A stretch of 64,000 nucleotides of DNA from Verrucomicrobia subdivision 3 bacterium UBA693 (GCA_002298785.1 DBMR01000071.1:1-64000); one strand, 5' to 3'; positions 17,206 through 28,200 are shown, counted from the stretch's first letter. A program made the numbers and translations. Notes: a model not told the origin generated them from the sequence alone.

Positions 17206-18303
17206 ATGATCGTGATTTACGATCCCAGCCTGGACGAATTATTGCAGAAAGTTTGGAGCGGCGCCCGTGTGTCGGGAGCGGAAGCCCTGCGCCTTTACGG
17301 GTTGCCCCTCGAGGAACTTGGCGCCCTGGCTGACCGCCGGCGGCAACTCGCGCGCGCCGCGGCCCACGAGGGTCGCGGCAACCAGATCGTCACCTACATC
17401 GTCGACCGCAATATCAATTACACCAACGTCTGCAACGTTTACTGCAAGTTCTGCGCGTTTTACCGCACCGAAAAGGACGATGACTCCTATGTCATCTCGC
17501 TGGCGGAGCTGGACCAAAAGATCGAAGAAACCATCGCCTTGGGCGGCACACAGATTCTCCTGCAGGGCGGACATCATCCCCGGCTGACAAAGCAGTGGTA
17601 TCTCGATTTGCTGGACCACATGCGCTCGAAGTTCCCTGCGGTGAACATCCACGGCTTTAGTCCGAGCGAATTCGTGCATTTCCGGGAAGTCTTCGGCGAG
17701 CCACTGGAGAAGATCATTGCTGATTTTAAAGCCGCTGGATTGGGCTCGATCCCGGGTGGGGGCGGGGAAATACTGGTCGACCGCGTGCGTGAGCGGATTT
17801 CACCGCTCAAAGCAATGAGCAACGACTGGCTCGAGGTAATGGACGTCGCACACCGGCTCGGCTTAAATTCTTCGGCCACGATGATGTTTGGCCATGTGGA
17901 AACAATCGAGGACCGGATCGAACATCTGGAACGTCTGCGGGTCCAGCAGGACCGTTCCAAAGGCTTTACGGCGTTCATTGGCTGGACTTTCCAGGCGGAG
18001 AACACCCGGCTGAAGGCACCACCCGCTGGAGCCCACGAGTATCTGCGCACGCAGGCGCTCGCACGCATTTACCTCGATAATTTTCCCAGCGTGCAAAGCT
18101 CCTGGGTAACGCAAGGACTGGAAATCGGCCAGGTCGCGCTCAAGTACGGGGCGAACGACCTCGGCAGTATCATGATCGAGGAAAACGTTGTGTCGCAGGC
18201 GGGAACCACGTTCAGAATGACGGTGGACGATATGCGCCGCCTGATCGAGGAATTGGGCTACGAAGCGCATCAGCGAGACAATTGGTATGGCCTGCTGAAT
18301 TAG
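17206..18303 (+). CDS. mqnC: Cyclic dehypoxanthinyl futalosine synthase
   Basis: A 365-residue radical SAM enzyme of the futalosine route to menaquinone, which cyclises dehypoxanthinyl futalosine. The iron-sulfur cluster motif CxxxCxxC is at C76, C80 and C83 (CNVYCKFCAFYR). It is followed by GGTQILLQGGHHP, FSPSEFVHF and GSIPGGGGEILVDRVR, all typical of MqnC rather than MqnE. The C-terminal GANDLGSIMIEENVV segment is also conserved. Length is normal. No other menaquinone gene is in this window, so the pathway genes must be scattered. Confidence 0.96.
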   Translation: MIVIYDPSLDELLQKVWSGARVSGAEALRLYGLPLEELGALADRRRQLARAAAHEGRGNQIVTYIVDRNINYTNVCNVYCKFCAFYRTEKDDDSYVISLAELDQKIEETIALGGTQILLQGGHHPRLTKQWYLDLLDHMRSKFPAVNIHGFSPSEFVHFREVFGEPLEKIIADFKAAGLGSIPGGGGEILVDRVRERISPLKAMSNDWLEVMDVAHRLGLNSSATMMFGHVETIEDRIEHLERLRVQQDRSKGFTAFIGWTFQAENTRLKAPPAGAHEYLRTQALARIYLDNFPSVQSSWVTQGLEIGQVALKYGANDLGSIMIEENVVSQAGTTFRMTVDDMRRLIEELGYEAHQRDNWYGLLN

Positions 18304-18405
18304 CCGCAGGATCGATGCAGGCCCCAGCGCTCGGATGGACTCGCCACCTGCCTGGAGAACGTCATTGGACTTGCCTGACCGGGAGACCCGAGGCACATAA
18401 AGAGC

Positions 18406-19557
18406 ATGCATAACCTGCGCCTGCTCCGAGTTCTTCCCTTCCTTAACTTCGCATTACTGGCGCCGCTCGCCCTGCCAACATCGACGGCAACGGCGGGCAC
18501 CATCGACAAAGTTCCTTTCGGCACCACCAGGGACGGCCAGGCCGTCGAGCTTTACACTTTGAAAAACAGCGGCGGCGCCTCGGCCAAAGTCATGACTTTT
18601 GGCGCGATTATCTATTCCCTGGAAATGCCGGACCGCCAGGGGCAATTCACAAACATCACCGCCAACCGCGAGACGCTGGCCGATTACGAGGCCCGCAGCG
18701 GCGCCTTCGGGTCGCTGATCGGCCGGTACGCCAACCGCATCGCTGGCGGAAAATTTAAGTTGGACGGCCAGACCATTTCCCTCCCGGTCAATGCCGGACC
18801 AAATCACATCCACGGCGGCAAAGGTTTCGACAAACGGGTCTGGAACGCCAAGCCAATAACCGGCAAGGATGCGGTCGCCCTGGAGTTGACCTACGTCAGC
18901 AAAGACGGCGAAGAAGGATACCCGGGAACTTTGCACTGCACGGTGGTTTATGAACTGAACGACCAGAACGAATGGAAAATGGACTACACCGCCACCACCG
19001 ACAAACCGACGGTGGTGAACCTCTGCAACCATGCTTATTGGAACCTGGCTGGAGCGTATTCCGGCACGGTGCTCGGCCAGGTATTGCAGGCCAATGCCGA
19101 CCGCTATCTCAGCGTGGATCAGACGCTCATCCCCACCGGCCAACTGCTGCCGGTGGCCAACACCCCCTTGGATTTTCGCACCCCTCATACCATCGGGGAA
19201 CGCATCGGCGACATTCGCGAAAAACAGTTCAACGGCGGCTATGACCATTGCCTCGTCATCAACCAATGGCGTCCGGGGGAGTTAACGCGGTCCGCGAAAC
19301 TGTCCGACCCCAAATCCGGGCGCACTATGGAAGTCTGGACGACGGAACCGGGCGTGCAAATCTACAGCGCCAATTTTCCCAACGGCGCCCTGACCGGGCC
19401 GGGAAATTATCCCTATCCAAAGCATGCGGGGATTTGCCTGGAGACGCAGCATTATCCGGACTCGCCCAACCATCCGGAATTCCCCTCGACAACTCTTCGC
19501 CCCGGACAGACCTACAGGGCCACAACGGTGCACAAGTTCGGAGTGGCCAAAGAATAA
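18406..19557 (+). CDS. galM: Aldose 1-epimerase, exported
   Basis: A 383-residue mutarotase that interconverts alpha and beta anomers of hexoses. A signal peptide (about residues 1-28, ending TATAG) places it in the periplasm, unlike the cytoplasmic Escherichia coli enzyme. Family motifs are GRYANRIAGGKF, GPNHIHGGKGFDKRVW (His), NLCNHAYWNLAG (catalytic His region), NGGYDHCLVI, and GICLETQHYPDSPNHPEFPS (catalytic Glu). It lies about 100 bp downstream of mqnC on the same strand and converges with the membrane-protein gene. Confidence 0.95.
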   Translation: MHNLRLLRVLPFLNFALLAPLALPTSTATAGTIDKVPFGTTRDGQAVELYTLKNSGGASAKVMTFGAIIYSLEMPDRQGQFTNITANRETLADYEARSGAFGSLIGRYANRIAGGKFKLDGQTISLPVNAGPNHIHGGKGFDKRVWNAKPITGKDAVALELTYVSKDGEEGYPGTLHCTVVYELNDQNEWKMDYTATTDKPTVVNLCNHAYWNLAGAYSGTVLGQVLQANADRYLSVDQTLIPTGQLLPVANTPLDFRTPHTIGERIGDIREKQFNGGYDHCLVINQWRPGELTRSAKLSDPKSGRTMEVWTTEPGVQIYSANFPNGALTGPGNYPYPKHAGICLETQHYPDSPNHPEFPSTTLRPGQTYRATTVHKFGVAKE

Positions 19558-19620
19558 TCTTCCCAGATCGGGACGATGACCAGAGCGCGGGGGTTCTGCC
19601 CATGCAGGGCAATGGCGAGA

Positions 19621-20310
19621 CTACTTCGTGGCGAGCGAGTGGAACACACTCTCCATGATGACTTCCTTGGTCTTCCAGATGAGCGCCATGGTCATGGCCA
19701 GGGGCAGCAGCACCAGCACCACCAGGAACCAAAAGCTGGCTTGATCCAGGACTTCGGCGACCACGCCCAGGGCCCTTGGCAGGTGCGGCAGTTGATGCAG
19801 CACCGCGGCCACACTGCCGATGATCAGCGTCAGCAGCAGCAGGTTGAGGTTGAACCAGGTGAATTGCCGGGTCTCAACGCGCAGCGTCTCGTCCGGCAAC
19901 ATCGCGCCCAGACGACGGAGCACCAGGTTCAAGCTGGCAATGAACAGCACCGCCACCAGGGCCAGGCCAATGACGACGTTTAAAAAAAACACATTGGCCG
20001 GCACACGGTTGAGCCAATAGAGAAAAGGGCTTAAGCCGCAGAGGATCAGGGCCAGCACCCGGGCGAGATCGAGGGCGTTGCGCCAAACTCGTTCCTGCCG
20101 CTGGAAATCGCCCATGATCCACAGCCCGTACAGCAGGAGCCCGTTGCAAGCCAACGGTGGGACCACGCCGTAAGTGCGGATCGAGTCCAGACGCACCGTG
20201 TGAAAGCAAACCACCAGGGTAATAGGCAAACCCCAAAACAAACACGAGAGCCCTCGCACCAGCTTCCCGAGGGAGCGCATCAATTCGGGATTAGGTGGCG
20301 CGTCAGGCAT
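19621..20310 (-). CDS. Six-helix membrane protein of unknown function
   Basis: A 229-residue protein with about six predicted transmembrane segments, near residues 21-38, 49-66, 83-105, 107-131, 151-171 and 192-212. A short charged C-terminus follows (WKTKEVIMESVFHSLATK). No transporter or enzyme motif is recognised. It starts 12 bp after the speA stop on the same strand, so it is likely co-transcribed with arginine decarboxylase, but a link to polyamines is only inferred. Confidence 0.7.
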   Translation of the reverse strand: MPDAPPNPELMRSLGKLVRGLSCLFWGLPITLVVCFHTVRLDSIRTYGVVPPLACNGLLLYGLWIMGDFQRQERVWRNALDLARVLALILCGLSPFLYWLNRVPANVFFLNVVIGLALVAVLFIASLNLVLRRLGAMLPDETLRVETRQFTWFNLNLLLLTLIIGSVAAVLHQLPHLPRALGVVAEVLDQASFWFLVVLVLLPLAMTMALIWKTKEVIMESVFHSLATK

Positions 20311-20322
20311 GAGCCTGGGTGA

Positions 20323-22272
20323 CTAGAAGCTTAAATAAGTGTATTCGCGCAAGCCCCGCTCGTAGTCATCCAGCAGGCGCATCGCTTCGGATGGTTTCAT
20401 GCGGTCGGACTTGATCGCCTCATCCACCTGCGCCTTCATCTGGCGCTTGAGTTCTTTCTCGTCATACTGCACGGAATCGAGCGTCTGCACGATGGTGGAG
20501 CCTTCGATGATTTCTTCGACGTAGTATCCGGCGGGTTCATCGGGATCGAGAAACACATGCACCTCGTTGACGCGGCCAAAGAGGTTGTGCAGGTCGCCCA
20601 TGATGTCCTGGTACGCGCCGAGGAGGAAGAAACCAAGGTAATACGGTTCGATCGAGCCATTGCCGTTCGGCACCAGCGGGTGCAGCGGCAAGGTGTCGCG
20701 CACATCGCGCAGATCGATGAACTTGTTGACCTGCCCGTCGGAATCGCACGTGATATCCACCAGCGTCGCTTCGCGCGTCGGTCGCTCATTCAACCGGCTG
20801 ACGGGCATGATCGGGAAAAGCTGACCCAGCGCCCAATGATCCAGCAGGCTTTGAAATACGGAAAAATTACAGAGATATTGGTCGCCGAGGCTGTCCTCGA
20901 GTTTGCGAATCTCCTCGGGCATGTAGGCCTGGCCACGAAAACTGTTCACCACTTCCTGGCTGATCTCCCAGTATAGGTTCTCGATCTTCGCCTTGTCGGG
21001 CAACTCAAGCATGCCCAGAGTGAACATGTGCTGGGCATCTTCCCGCCGCTCCAATGAATCGTGGTAGGCCTCCAGCTTGTTCAGCCGGGGCAGGTTCTTC
21101 CGGATATCCAGCATCTCCTTGACCAGCGCATGCTCCTTATCCGGATCGTAAACCAGATCCGAGGTGGGGCGAATCTTGGCAATCGCGCCGAAAACCTCGA
21201 CGATCAACACGCTGTGATGCGCCACCACGGCCCGCCCGCTCTCACTGATAACGTCGGGATGCGGCACCCGCTCCATGTTGCAGACGTCGGCGACGTAATA
21301 GATGATGTCGTTGGCATACTCCTGCAGCGAGTAGTTGGTCGAGCTGTCGAATGCCGACCGGCTGCCGTCGTAATCCACTCCCAATCCGCCCCCCACATCG
21401 ATGAATTCAATCTGAAAACCCATCTTGTAGAGCTTCGCATAAAACCGGGCCGCTTCCTGCACCGCGCGTTTGACGATGAGAATGTCCGGGACCTGCGAAC
21501 CGATATGAAAATGCAGCAGCTTGAAACAATGCGACAGGCCTTCTGCCTTCAACATTTCCGTGGCTTGCAGCAGTTCGGAGGTGGAAAGGCCGAACTTCGC
21601 GTTCTCGCCGGCGCTCTCCGCCCATTTGCCACCGCCTTTGCTGAGCAGCCGGGCTCGCACGCCGATTAACGGCTCGACCCCAAGTTGCCGCGAAATGCTG
21701 ATCACCTGGCGCAGTTCCTCCAGCTTCTCCACGATCAAAATCACCTTTTTCCCGAGCTTGGTCCCCAGCAACGCCACGCGAATGAACTGCGCGTCTTTGT
21801 AGCCATTGCAGACGATCAGGCTGCCCACCTGGCTCTGCAACGCCAACCCCGCGAACAGCTCCGGTTTGCTGCCGACCTCCACCCCAAAATCAAACGGCCG
21901 CCCCGCGTCCAGGATTTCTTCCACCACCTCGCGCAACTGGTTCACCTTGATCGGGAACACCCCGCGATACCGGCCCTGATAGCCAAATTCGGAGATCGCA
22001 TTGCGAAACGCCCGGTTGATGGATTCCACCCGGTCCCGGAGAATGTCCTGAAAGCGCACCAAGAGGGGGAACTTGAGGCCGCGGCCCTTGGCCTCTTCGA
22101 TCACATCGGTCAGGTCCACCGCCGCCCCCGCCTCTTTCAATGGCCGGGCGGTGACATGACCATTGTCGTTGATATCAAAATAATCGGCGCCCCACCGATT
22201 GATGTTATACAGGTTTCGAGCCTGTGTGACATCCCACGGCGGTGAAGCGTCGCTGCTGTTGCTCATTTCCAT
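20323..22272 (-). CDS. speA: Biosynthetic arginine decarboxylase
   Basis: A 649-residue PLP-dependent enzyme that converts arginine to agmatine, the first step of polyamine synthesis by the agmatine route. The PLP lysine is K109 in FPIKVNQ. Further conserved parts are FDFGVEVGSKPEL, FHIGSQVPD, FIDVGGGLGVDYDGS (phosphate-binding glycine loop), and the C-terminal DITCDSDGQ with the catalytic cysteine. Length fits SpeA rather than the shorter ornithine/diaminopimelate decarboxylases. Only the membrane protein follows it; no agmatine-processing gene is adjacent. Confidence 0.97.
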   Translation of the reverse strand: MEMSNSSDASPPWDVTQARNLYNINRWGADYFDINDNGHVTARPLKEAGAAVDLTDVIEEAKGRGLKFPLLVRFQDILRDRVESINRAFRNAISEFGYQGRYRGVFPIKVNQLREVVEEILDAGRPFDFGVEVGSKPELFAGLALQSQVGSLIVCNGYKDAQFIRVALLGTKLGKKVILIVEKLEELRQVISISRQLGVEPLIGVRARLLSKGGGKWAESAGENAKFGLSTSELLQATEMLKAEGLSHCFKLLHFHIGSQVPDILIVKRAVQEAARFYAKLYKMGFQIEFIDVGGGLGVDYDGSRSAFDSSTNYSLQEYANDIIYYVADVCNMERVPHPDVISESGRAVVAHHSVLIVEVFGAIAKIRPTSDLVYDPDKEHALVKEMLDIRKNLPRLNKLEAYHDSLERREDAQHMFTLGMLELPDKAKIENLYWEISQEVVNSFRGQAYMPEEIRKLEDSLGDQYLCNFSVFQSLLDHWALGQLFPIMPVSRLNERPTREATLVDITCDSDGQVNKFIDLRDVRDTLPLHPLVPNGNGSIEPYYLGFFLLGAYQDIMGDLHNLFGRVNEVHVFLDPDEPAGYYVEEIIEGSTIVQTLDSVQYDEKELKRQMKAQVDEAIKSDRMKPSEAMRLLDDYERGLREYTYLSF

Positions 22273-22495
22273 TTGTCCTAACCGAGCGGCACTATAGGAT
22301 TCCTGCGCGGGAATTCAATACGCACGTTGAAAAAAATTTCAGCTCCGTCAAAGGGATAAACGCCCGCTAACACCCCTCTCCAGCCGTCGCGAACCGCACG
22401 CCGGGCGAGTCACAGTGGCTCGCGACTTGCCGGGAGCTGCGCTGAGAAAGTGCTTCGAGCTTTCATGAACCGCTGGTTTATGCTCTGCTGACCCA

Positions 22496-23257
22496 ATGCC
22501 AAAGACATCTTTGCTGGATTTGGTCTCCTACTGCGATCACCTGTTGCGCCTGCGGGAAATTCCGGATTACGACCGGGCCGTCAACGGCTTGCATGTCGCG
22601 AACCGCGGCACCGTCACCCGCGTGGCAGCCGCGGTGGACGGTTCGCTGGCCACCGCGCGCCTGGCCGTGGCCGCCGGTGCCGATTTGCTGCTGGTCCATC
22701 ACGGTTTGTTCTGGGGCAAGACCCATCCCTGGACCGGGCCGCGCTACGAGCTGATGAACCTGCTCGTCAAAAATAACCTGGCAATTTATAGCGCCCACCT
22801 GCCGCTGGACGCTCACCCGAAATTGGGAAACAACGCCTGCCTGGCGTCAGCCCTGGGTCTGAAGGCGCGGAAACCATTCTTCAATTACAAAGGCTTTCCG
22901 ATCGGCTGCCAGGCGGCGCAGCGGATCAACCGAAATGAATTGGCGCGTCGCCTGGAACAAGCGGTGGGCGGACCGGTGCGCGTGATCCCAGGCGGACCAG
23001 AACAATGCCGCCGCATTGGCGTGGTGAGTGGAGGGGCCGGCGCGGACCTCGAGCAGGCGGCTGAAACCGGCTTGGACACTTTCATCACCGGCGAAGGCCC
23101 ACACTGGACCTACAGTCTCGCGGAAGAACTGGGCTTGAACGTTTTCTATGCGGGGCATTACGCCACCGAGACTTTTGGCGTCAAAGCGCTGGCCGAACAT
23201 CTCGCGCGGAAATACCGGCTGTCCTGGGCCTTCGTAGATCACCCCACCGGATTGTGA
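22496..23257 (+). CDS. Nif3-like dinuclear metal-centre protein
   Basis: A 253-residue member of the Nif3/YbgI (DUF34) family, which form hexamers with a two-metal site. Metal ligands are visible in LLVHHGLFWG, SAHLPLDAH, and GHYATETFG near the C-terminus. The GVVSGGAG segment is also conserved. The biochemical role of the family is unsettled (often misannotated as GTP cyclohydrolase I type 2). It is divergently arranged with speA, 223 bp apart, and stands alone. Confidence 0.93.
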   Translation: MPKTSLLDLVSYCDHLLRLREIPDYDRAVNGLHVANRGTVTRVAAAVDGSLATARLAVAAGADLLLVHHGLFWGKTHPWTGPRYELMNLLVKNNLAIYSAHLPLDAHPKLGNNACLASALGLKARKPFFNYKGFPIGCQAAQRINRNELARRLEQAVGGPVRVIPGGPEQCRRIGVVSGGAGADLEQAAETGLDTFITGEGPHWTYSLAEELGLNVFYAGHYATETFGVKALAEHLARKYRLSWAFVDHPTGL

Positions 23258-23435
23258 CCGCGGGACACTCGCCTTGCCCGGCGACAGATTACTCGACAAC
23301 GCTCTATGACCCGTGAGCACCGGCAATCGAAATAACCGATTGACGGCGTGCGCGGCGCGTCATTAGCCTTTTTCGGTGAATTTCGACCACTATCATTTCC
23401 AGGCAGGGCGGTTTCCAGCCTGATTCAAAGCACCT

Positions 23436-24470
23436 ATGGCACAACCTCCCCTGGTCAGTTTATTAATCCCCACTTTCAATAACGGTCACACCGTGGGCGA
23501 GTCCATCGAGTCCTGCCTGCGTCAAACGTTTCAAGACCTGGAGATCCTGATTTACGATGAGGCGAGCAAGGACAACACCCGCGAAGTGATCGCGGCCTAT
23601 GCGGCGAAGGATCCCCGGGTGCGCGTCATGACGAGTGACAGCAATTCCGGGCCGCTGATGGCCTGGCGCAAGCTCCTGCACGAGGCGCGGGGGAAATATT
23701 GCACGTTCGTGTGGTCGGACGACTTGATCCTCCCGAAATTCGTGGAACGACTGGTGGGGGTGCTGCAGCAGAATCCCAAGGACCTGTTGGCCGGCTGCAA
23801 TGCGTACCGCTACTACATTCCCGCCGATCCCAAAGCTCCAATTCCACGCGCCGATCTGGATCATCCGGATCCCACCTGGCAATGGTTGAACGAACCTTAC
23901 GAGACCGCGCGCATCAAAGGAGATACCTATGCGCTGGGCATTTTCGCCAAAATCTATCCGGTCACGCAGATGTGCAATTTGTTTGTGACCCAGGCGGCGC
24001 GCGAGGTCTTCGATCACTACATCAATTTCGAAAACCCTTACGGATTCGATTACTCGCGGCTCGCCTATGGGAATGACGTCGCATTTCTGAGCGAGATGGG
24101 GATGCGTTCCGGCGAATTGGTCCAGGTCGGGGAACCCCTGGTGGTGGCCCGTTCCACTCCCAATAGCCTTACGGAACGACTCATTCATACCAACCGCTGG
24201 CAATACTGGCTACAATATACCTATGCCTTTTATGCAGGTTGGTCGAAATGCCGCGAGCTTTCCCAGCGGGTCCCGACCTTAGTCAGCGCGGCGGAGGATC
24301 GAGTGCATTTCTGCAATCTCTTTTACGCGGTGACGAATCGAAAGTGGCCGCGTTTCTGCAATCCGTTCAAGGCGCTGCGCGCGGTGTGGTTTATTCTGCG
24401 GCAGGATCGCCACATCCAGAAGCAAGCCTCGGCTCAGACGCTCGAACGCTGGCTGCAACACCAGAGTTAG
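23436..24470 (+). CDS. Family 2 glycosyltransferase
   Basis: A 344-residue cytoplasmic GT-A glycosyltransferase. The N-terminal nucleotide-sugar fold is clear: SLLIPTFNNGHTVGESIESC, then ILIYDEASKDNTREV. The metal-binding DxD-like motif is in VWSDDLILPKF (about residues 92-102). The C-terminal half has helices and aromatic residues of unknown role. No membrane segment is seen. The donor and acceptor cannot be inferred, and no polysaccharide cluster surrounds it. Confidence 0.93.
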   Translation: MAQPPLVSLLIPTFNNGHTVGESIESCLRQTFQDLEILIYDEASKDNTREVIAAYAAKDPRVRVMTSDSNSGPLMAWRKLLHEARGKYCTFVWSDDLILPKFVERLVGVLQQNPKDLLAGCNAYRYYIPADPKAPIPRADLDHPDPTWQWLNEPYETARIKGDTYALGIFAKIYPVTQMCNLFVTQAAREVFDHYINFENPYGFDYSRLAYGNDVAFLSEMGMRSGELVQVGEPLVVARSTPNSLTERLIHTNRWQYWLQYTYAFYAGWSKCRELSQRVPTLVSAAEDRVHFCNLFYAVTNRKWPRFCNPFKALRAVWFILRQDRHIQKQASAQTLERWLQHQS

Positions 24471-24471
24471 T

Positions 24472-24498
24472 ACCGGGAAAGGGCGTGACGGGCCCGGT
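24472..24498. terminator. Stem-loop between convergent genes
   Basis: ACCGGG (24472-24477) and CCCGGT (24493-24498) are perfect complements in the 31-bp gap between the glycosyltransferase and the PEP-CTERM gene. There is no T-run, so termination efficiency is uncertain. Confidence 0.3.
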
Positions 24499-24501
24499 TA
24501 A

Positions 24502-25125
24502 TCAGGCCCGCTTGCGGCGCAGGCTGAGCAGAGTGCCCCCCAGCACCAGCAGAACGGCAGCCGATGGCTCTGGAACCGCCACCGACGATACGTAGAGGTT
24601 CGCGACGTTGATGAAATTCCCGTTTACCCCGTCGTTAGCGATGGTGAGCGAGGTGATCACCGAGCCTGAGGACATGCCGAAGAATCCATAAGCGCCGCTC
24701 TCGAAACTGGGCACGACCGCGGTGGTGCCGTCGCTAAAGCTGATGGAAATCGAACCCGCCTGGCGGACCCCGCTGAGATTATTGAGGAAGAAGTCCGCGC
24801 CCACCGTGTGCACGTTGCCACTGTTAAAAGTAACAATGATATCATCGGTGCTGCTGAAATTTCCCACCGCCTTGTCTGGCGGTTGAGTAACGAACAGACC
24901 ACCGGGCGGCGCGTTGATGACATAACTGACCGGCGGCGCGCCACCGGTGAACGGCAGCGTGAGCACCGGACCCGCGCCGCTGGTAAGGCTCGAAAAATCC
25001 TCCAGGTAGTAACCGCTCGACAAATCGGCCACGAAGCTCGACTTCGAGGTGTACACCTGCGCGGCCGCGCTAAACGTGACCAACAACCCAACGGCAAGTA
25101 ATGTCAATTTCTTGAAAGTCTTCAT
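24502..25125 (-). CDS. PEP-CTERM protein, paralogue 1
   Basis: A 207-residue exported protein. A signal peptide (MKTFKKLTLLAVGLLVTFSA) is followed by a beta-rich domain with FTGGAPPVSYVINAPPGGLF, GNVHTVGADFFLNNLSG and VVPSFESGAYGFFG. The C-terminus is a PEP-CTERM sorting signal: VPEP, a hydrophobic helix (AVLLVLGGTLLSL) and RRKRA, recognised by exosortase. Start 25125 was chosen because it makes the N-terminus collinear with the paralogue at 34624-35238 (TSKSSF begins at residue 26 in both). ATGs at 25137 and 25146 are also in frame. No exosortase gene is in the window. Confidence 0.88.
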   Translation of the reverse strand: MKTFKKLTLLAVGLLVTFSAAAQVYTSKSSFVADLSSGYYLEDFSSLTSGAGPVLTLPFTGGAPPVSYVINAPPGGLFVTQPPDKAVGNFSSTDDIIVTFNSGNVHTVGADFFLNNLSGVRQAGSISISFSDGTTAVVPSFESGAYGFFGMSSGSVITSLTIANDGVNGNFINVANLYVSSVAVPEPSAAVLLVLGGTLLSLRRKRA

Positions 25126-25190
25126 AATCAACTTCATCCCTGTCAACCGGGAATTCCCACCGTGCGCAGCGTGAGGTTAGCTACTGTTCA

Positions 25191-25210
25191 AGTCAAGGAC
25201 GATTTTCGCG
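25191..25210 (-). promoter_or_regulatory. Promoter-like element shared by the PEP-CTERM paralogues (copy 1)
   Basis: On the minus strand this reads CG-A-AAAT-CG-TC followed by CTTGACT, a good -35 hexamer. Fourteen of 20 bases match the element upstream of the second PEP-CTERM gene (35306-35325). It ends 71 bp before the chosen start codon, against 73 bp in the paralogue. No clear -10 box is visible; CAC occurs 16 bp after TTGACTT in both. Confidence 0.45.
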
Positions 25211-25258
25211 ACCCGACAACGGTCTTGCCTCAACCCGGTGAACCATTAACCTCGCGCC

Positions 25259-28200
25259 GTGCTCACGCCGGCGACCAGTGTGTCCCTGAAGCCATTTCTC
25301 CTGGCCCTCATATTGGCCGCCACCGGCACCACCCTGGCGGCCTCGACTAATTCAGCCTGGTTTCTGCGTGTTTGGCAGGTCGCAGAGGGCTTGCCCGACA
25401 ACAGCGTGGTGGGGACCGAACAGGTGCAGGACGGCTTCGTTTGGGTGGCGACCCAAGGAGGTCTCGTTCGCTTTGACGGCATGCAGTTCCGGGAGTTTAT
25501 GCCGGCAACGGAGGCAGGCGAGCCCACCAGTCTCATGCAGGCGCTTTTTCTCGATCGGTCCGGCCGGTTATGGGTGGCCAAAGACCGCGGGGTGCTGCTC
25601 TGCATCGATCGAGGCAGCGTCAGGGCCTTTACCTCCGCCGATGGACTTCGGAACCAGGAGGTGCGGTTGGTGACTGAAGATGCCCAGGGAGCGATCTGGG
25701 TTTCCTACATCGGTGGGGACGTCGTTCGTCTTCGCGACTCGAAATTCCATCCCGTCAGCCAGGCTGACGGATTGCCACCGGGCGGCACTTGTCAGATGGT
25801 CAAAGATCGTGATGGCCAACTTTGGTTTGCGAAAGGGGGCCAGATTGGGGTCCTGCGCGGAGATAGATTGGTCACCCTGACCAACCTGGTCGCCCAGCGA
25901 ATTGGGGCCGCGAAGTCGGGGGGAATCTGGACTTGTGTTGGGTTGAGGCTGTCTCGATATCACGAGGACAAAGGAGCCGAGTTTATTGGCACCCTGCCCT
26001 CGGCTTTGCCAAACGTAACTCCCACCGTCTTGTTCGAAGACCATGCCGGGGCCTTGTGGATTGGCACCCGGAATGCAGGATTATTTCGTCTCGGCCCTTC
26101 GGGATTCGAGAGCGTGCCGACCTCCCACAATGAAATCTGCAGCGTGATGGAAGACCGCGAGGGAAACATCTGGGTAGGCACTCGAGGAGGGTTGAATCGT
26201 CTCCGTCCCAGTGTGCTGGAAGTCACGGATATCGGCTCCGGCGTGCCGTTTGAAGCGGTGCGTTCGGTCTGTCAGGACTCGGATGATGCCCTTTGGTCCG
26301 TGGGACAAAGCGGGATTGTTTGCAGAAAACTCCAATCGACCTGGAGCCCGGTCTCGACTGACGATGGTTGGTCAGTCACCTTTGCTAGTTGCGTCGCCGC
26401 GAATCCAGGAGGGGGAGTGTGGATTGGGACTCAATACAAGGGGCTGCACCGGTGGCGCGCGGGGCAAGTGGTCTCTCAATTCACCACCACCAACGGATTA
26501 GCTGGGAATTATGTTCGGGCCCTGCTGGCGACTGCTCCTGAAGAATTATGGGTCGGGACCGAGGCTTCGGAGGACCAGCGGCAGAGTCTGCAGCAGTGGC
26601 GTGCCGGCCAATGGCGTACGTACCAGTTGCCGCAAGAAGGTGGTAGTCTGGTGGCGGTGGCTGCGGATACGGCTAACCAAGCGTGGGTGGCCACGGCTGG
26701 GGGCCTGCTGTTTCGGGTCGACGGGGAGAGGTTGGTGAATGAAACTCCTCGCACCCTCGGCGTGCCACAGGCGATTCGCTGTCTGTTGGCCACTCCCGAT
26801 GGAAGCCTCTGGATCGGTTACGCGGGAAGGGGCGTCGGACGGTTGAAGGCGGGGCATTTCAGCCTGTACCGTCGGTCGCATGGTCTTCAGAACGATTACG
26901 TCTCTCAAATGGTCGCCGACCGGCACGGCCGGCTATGGTTTGCGGGAAACGAGGGCGTGTCCAACGTAAAGCTGGCGGAATTGGATAGCTTTGCCGTTGG
27001 CGGCTTGCCGTCTGTTCATTCGGTTCTTTACGGACGCAATGAAGGCTTACGCGGTACGCAGGCCAGTTACGGTTCCTGTCCCGGAGCGTTCGCCAGTGCC
27101 GACGGGTGCTTGTGGATTCCGATGCAGACCGGGGTGGCCCGGATCGATCCGGGGTTTCAGGAGAACCCAGTGCCGCCCAAGGTGGTGGTCGAACGTGTAC
27201 TGGTGGAGGGACGCACCGTCGCGGCATACCAACTTGGCCAGTCTCCTGCGGACAATGAAATGGCGGACGTTCTTGATTTGGGCAAGGAAGGTGCCCGGCT
27301 GCACCTGAAGCCAGGTTATCAACAAGTGCAGTTTGAATTCGCGGCCTTAAGCTTCTCCGCGCCGCAGAATGTCGACTGCAAATATCGTCTTCATGGCCTG
27401 GACAAGGATTGGGTTTCAGCCGGCGGGCGCCGAGTGGCTTATTACCCGCACCTCCCGCCCGGTGACTATCGGTTCCAAGTTATCGCGTGCAATGACGCAG
27501 GGATCTGGGATGAGAACGGCGCGACTCTCGCCTTCACCGCGGAACCTTTCCTCTGGCAAACCTTGTGGTTCCGCGTGGCGGCTACGGCATCGGTTCTTGC
27601 ACTTGTCGTTGGGGTGGTCCTGGAGGCGAGTCGCCGGGAACACCGGCGGAGAGTAAGACGGCTTGAACTGGAGCGCGGGACGGAACGGGAGAGGGCACGC
27701 ATCGCTCAGGATCTCCACGATGACCTCGGAGCCGGCTTGACCCAGATCAGCCTCAATACCGCGCTGGCCCAGAATCCGGCGATGCCCCCCGACCTGGCGC
27801 GCGGGTTGTTGCACGAGGTAGACCAGCGGGCGAGAGAATTGGTCACGGCCCTCGACGAAATCGTCTGGGCAGTGAATCCGAAAAACGACACAGTGCGAGC
27901 CCTCTCGAGATATCTATGCCAATTTGCCCAACGCTACCTGGCGCCCGGAGGCATGGCATGCCGTTTAGAAGTCTCTGACAGCCTGCCAGACACGGCGCTG
28001 GGTGCCGAACAACGGCACCACCTTTTCCTGGCCTTCAAGGAAGCCTTGCACAATGCGCTGCGTCATTCGGGAGCCACCGAACTCAAACTCACGATCGCCG
28101 CCGACGCGAAAACCCTGTCGGTGAAATTGGAGGATAACGGCCAAGGGTTCGAACCTGGCCAATCCGCCGAGGGCGCGGATGGCTTGGGGAACATGCAGGC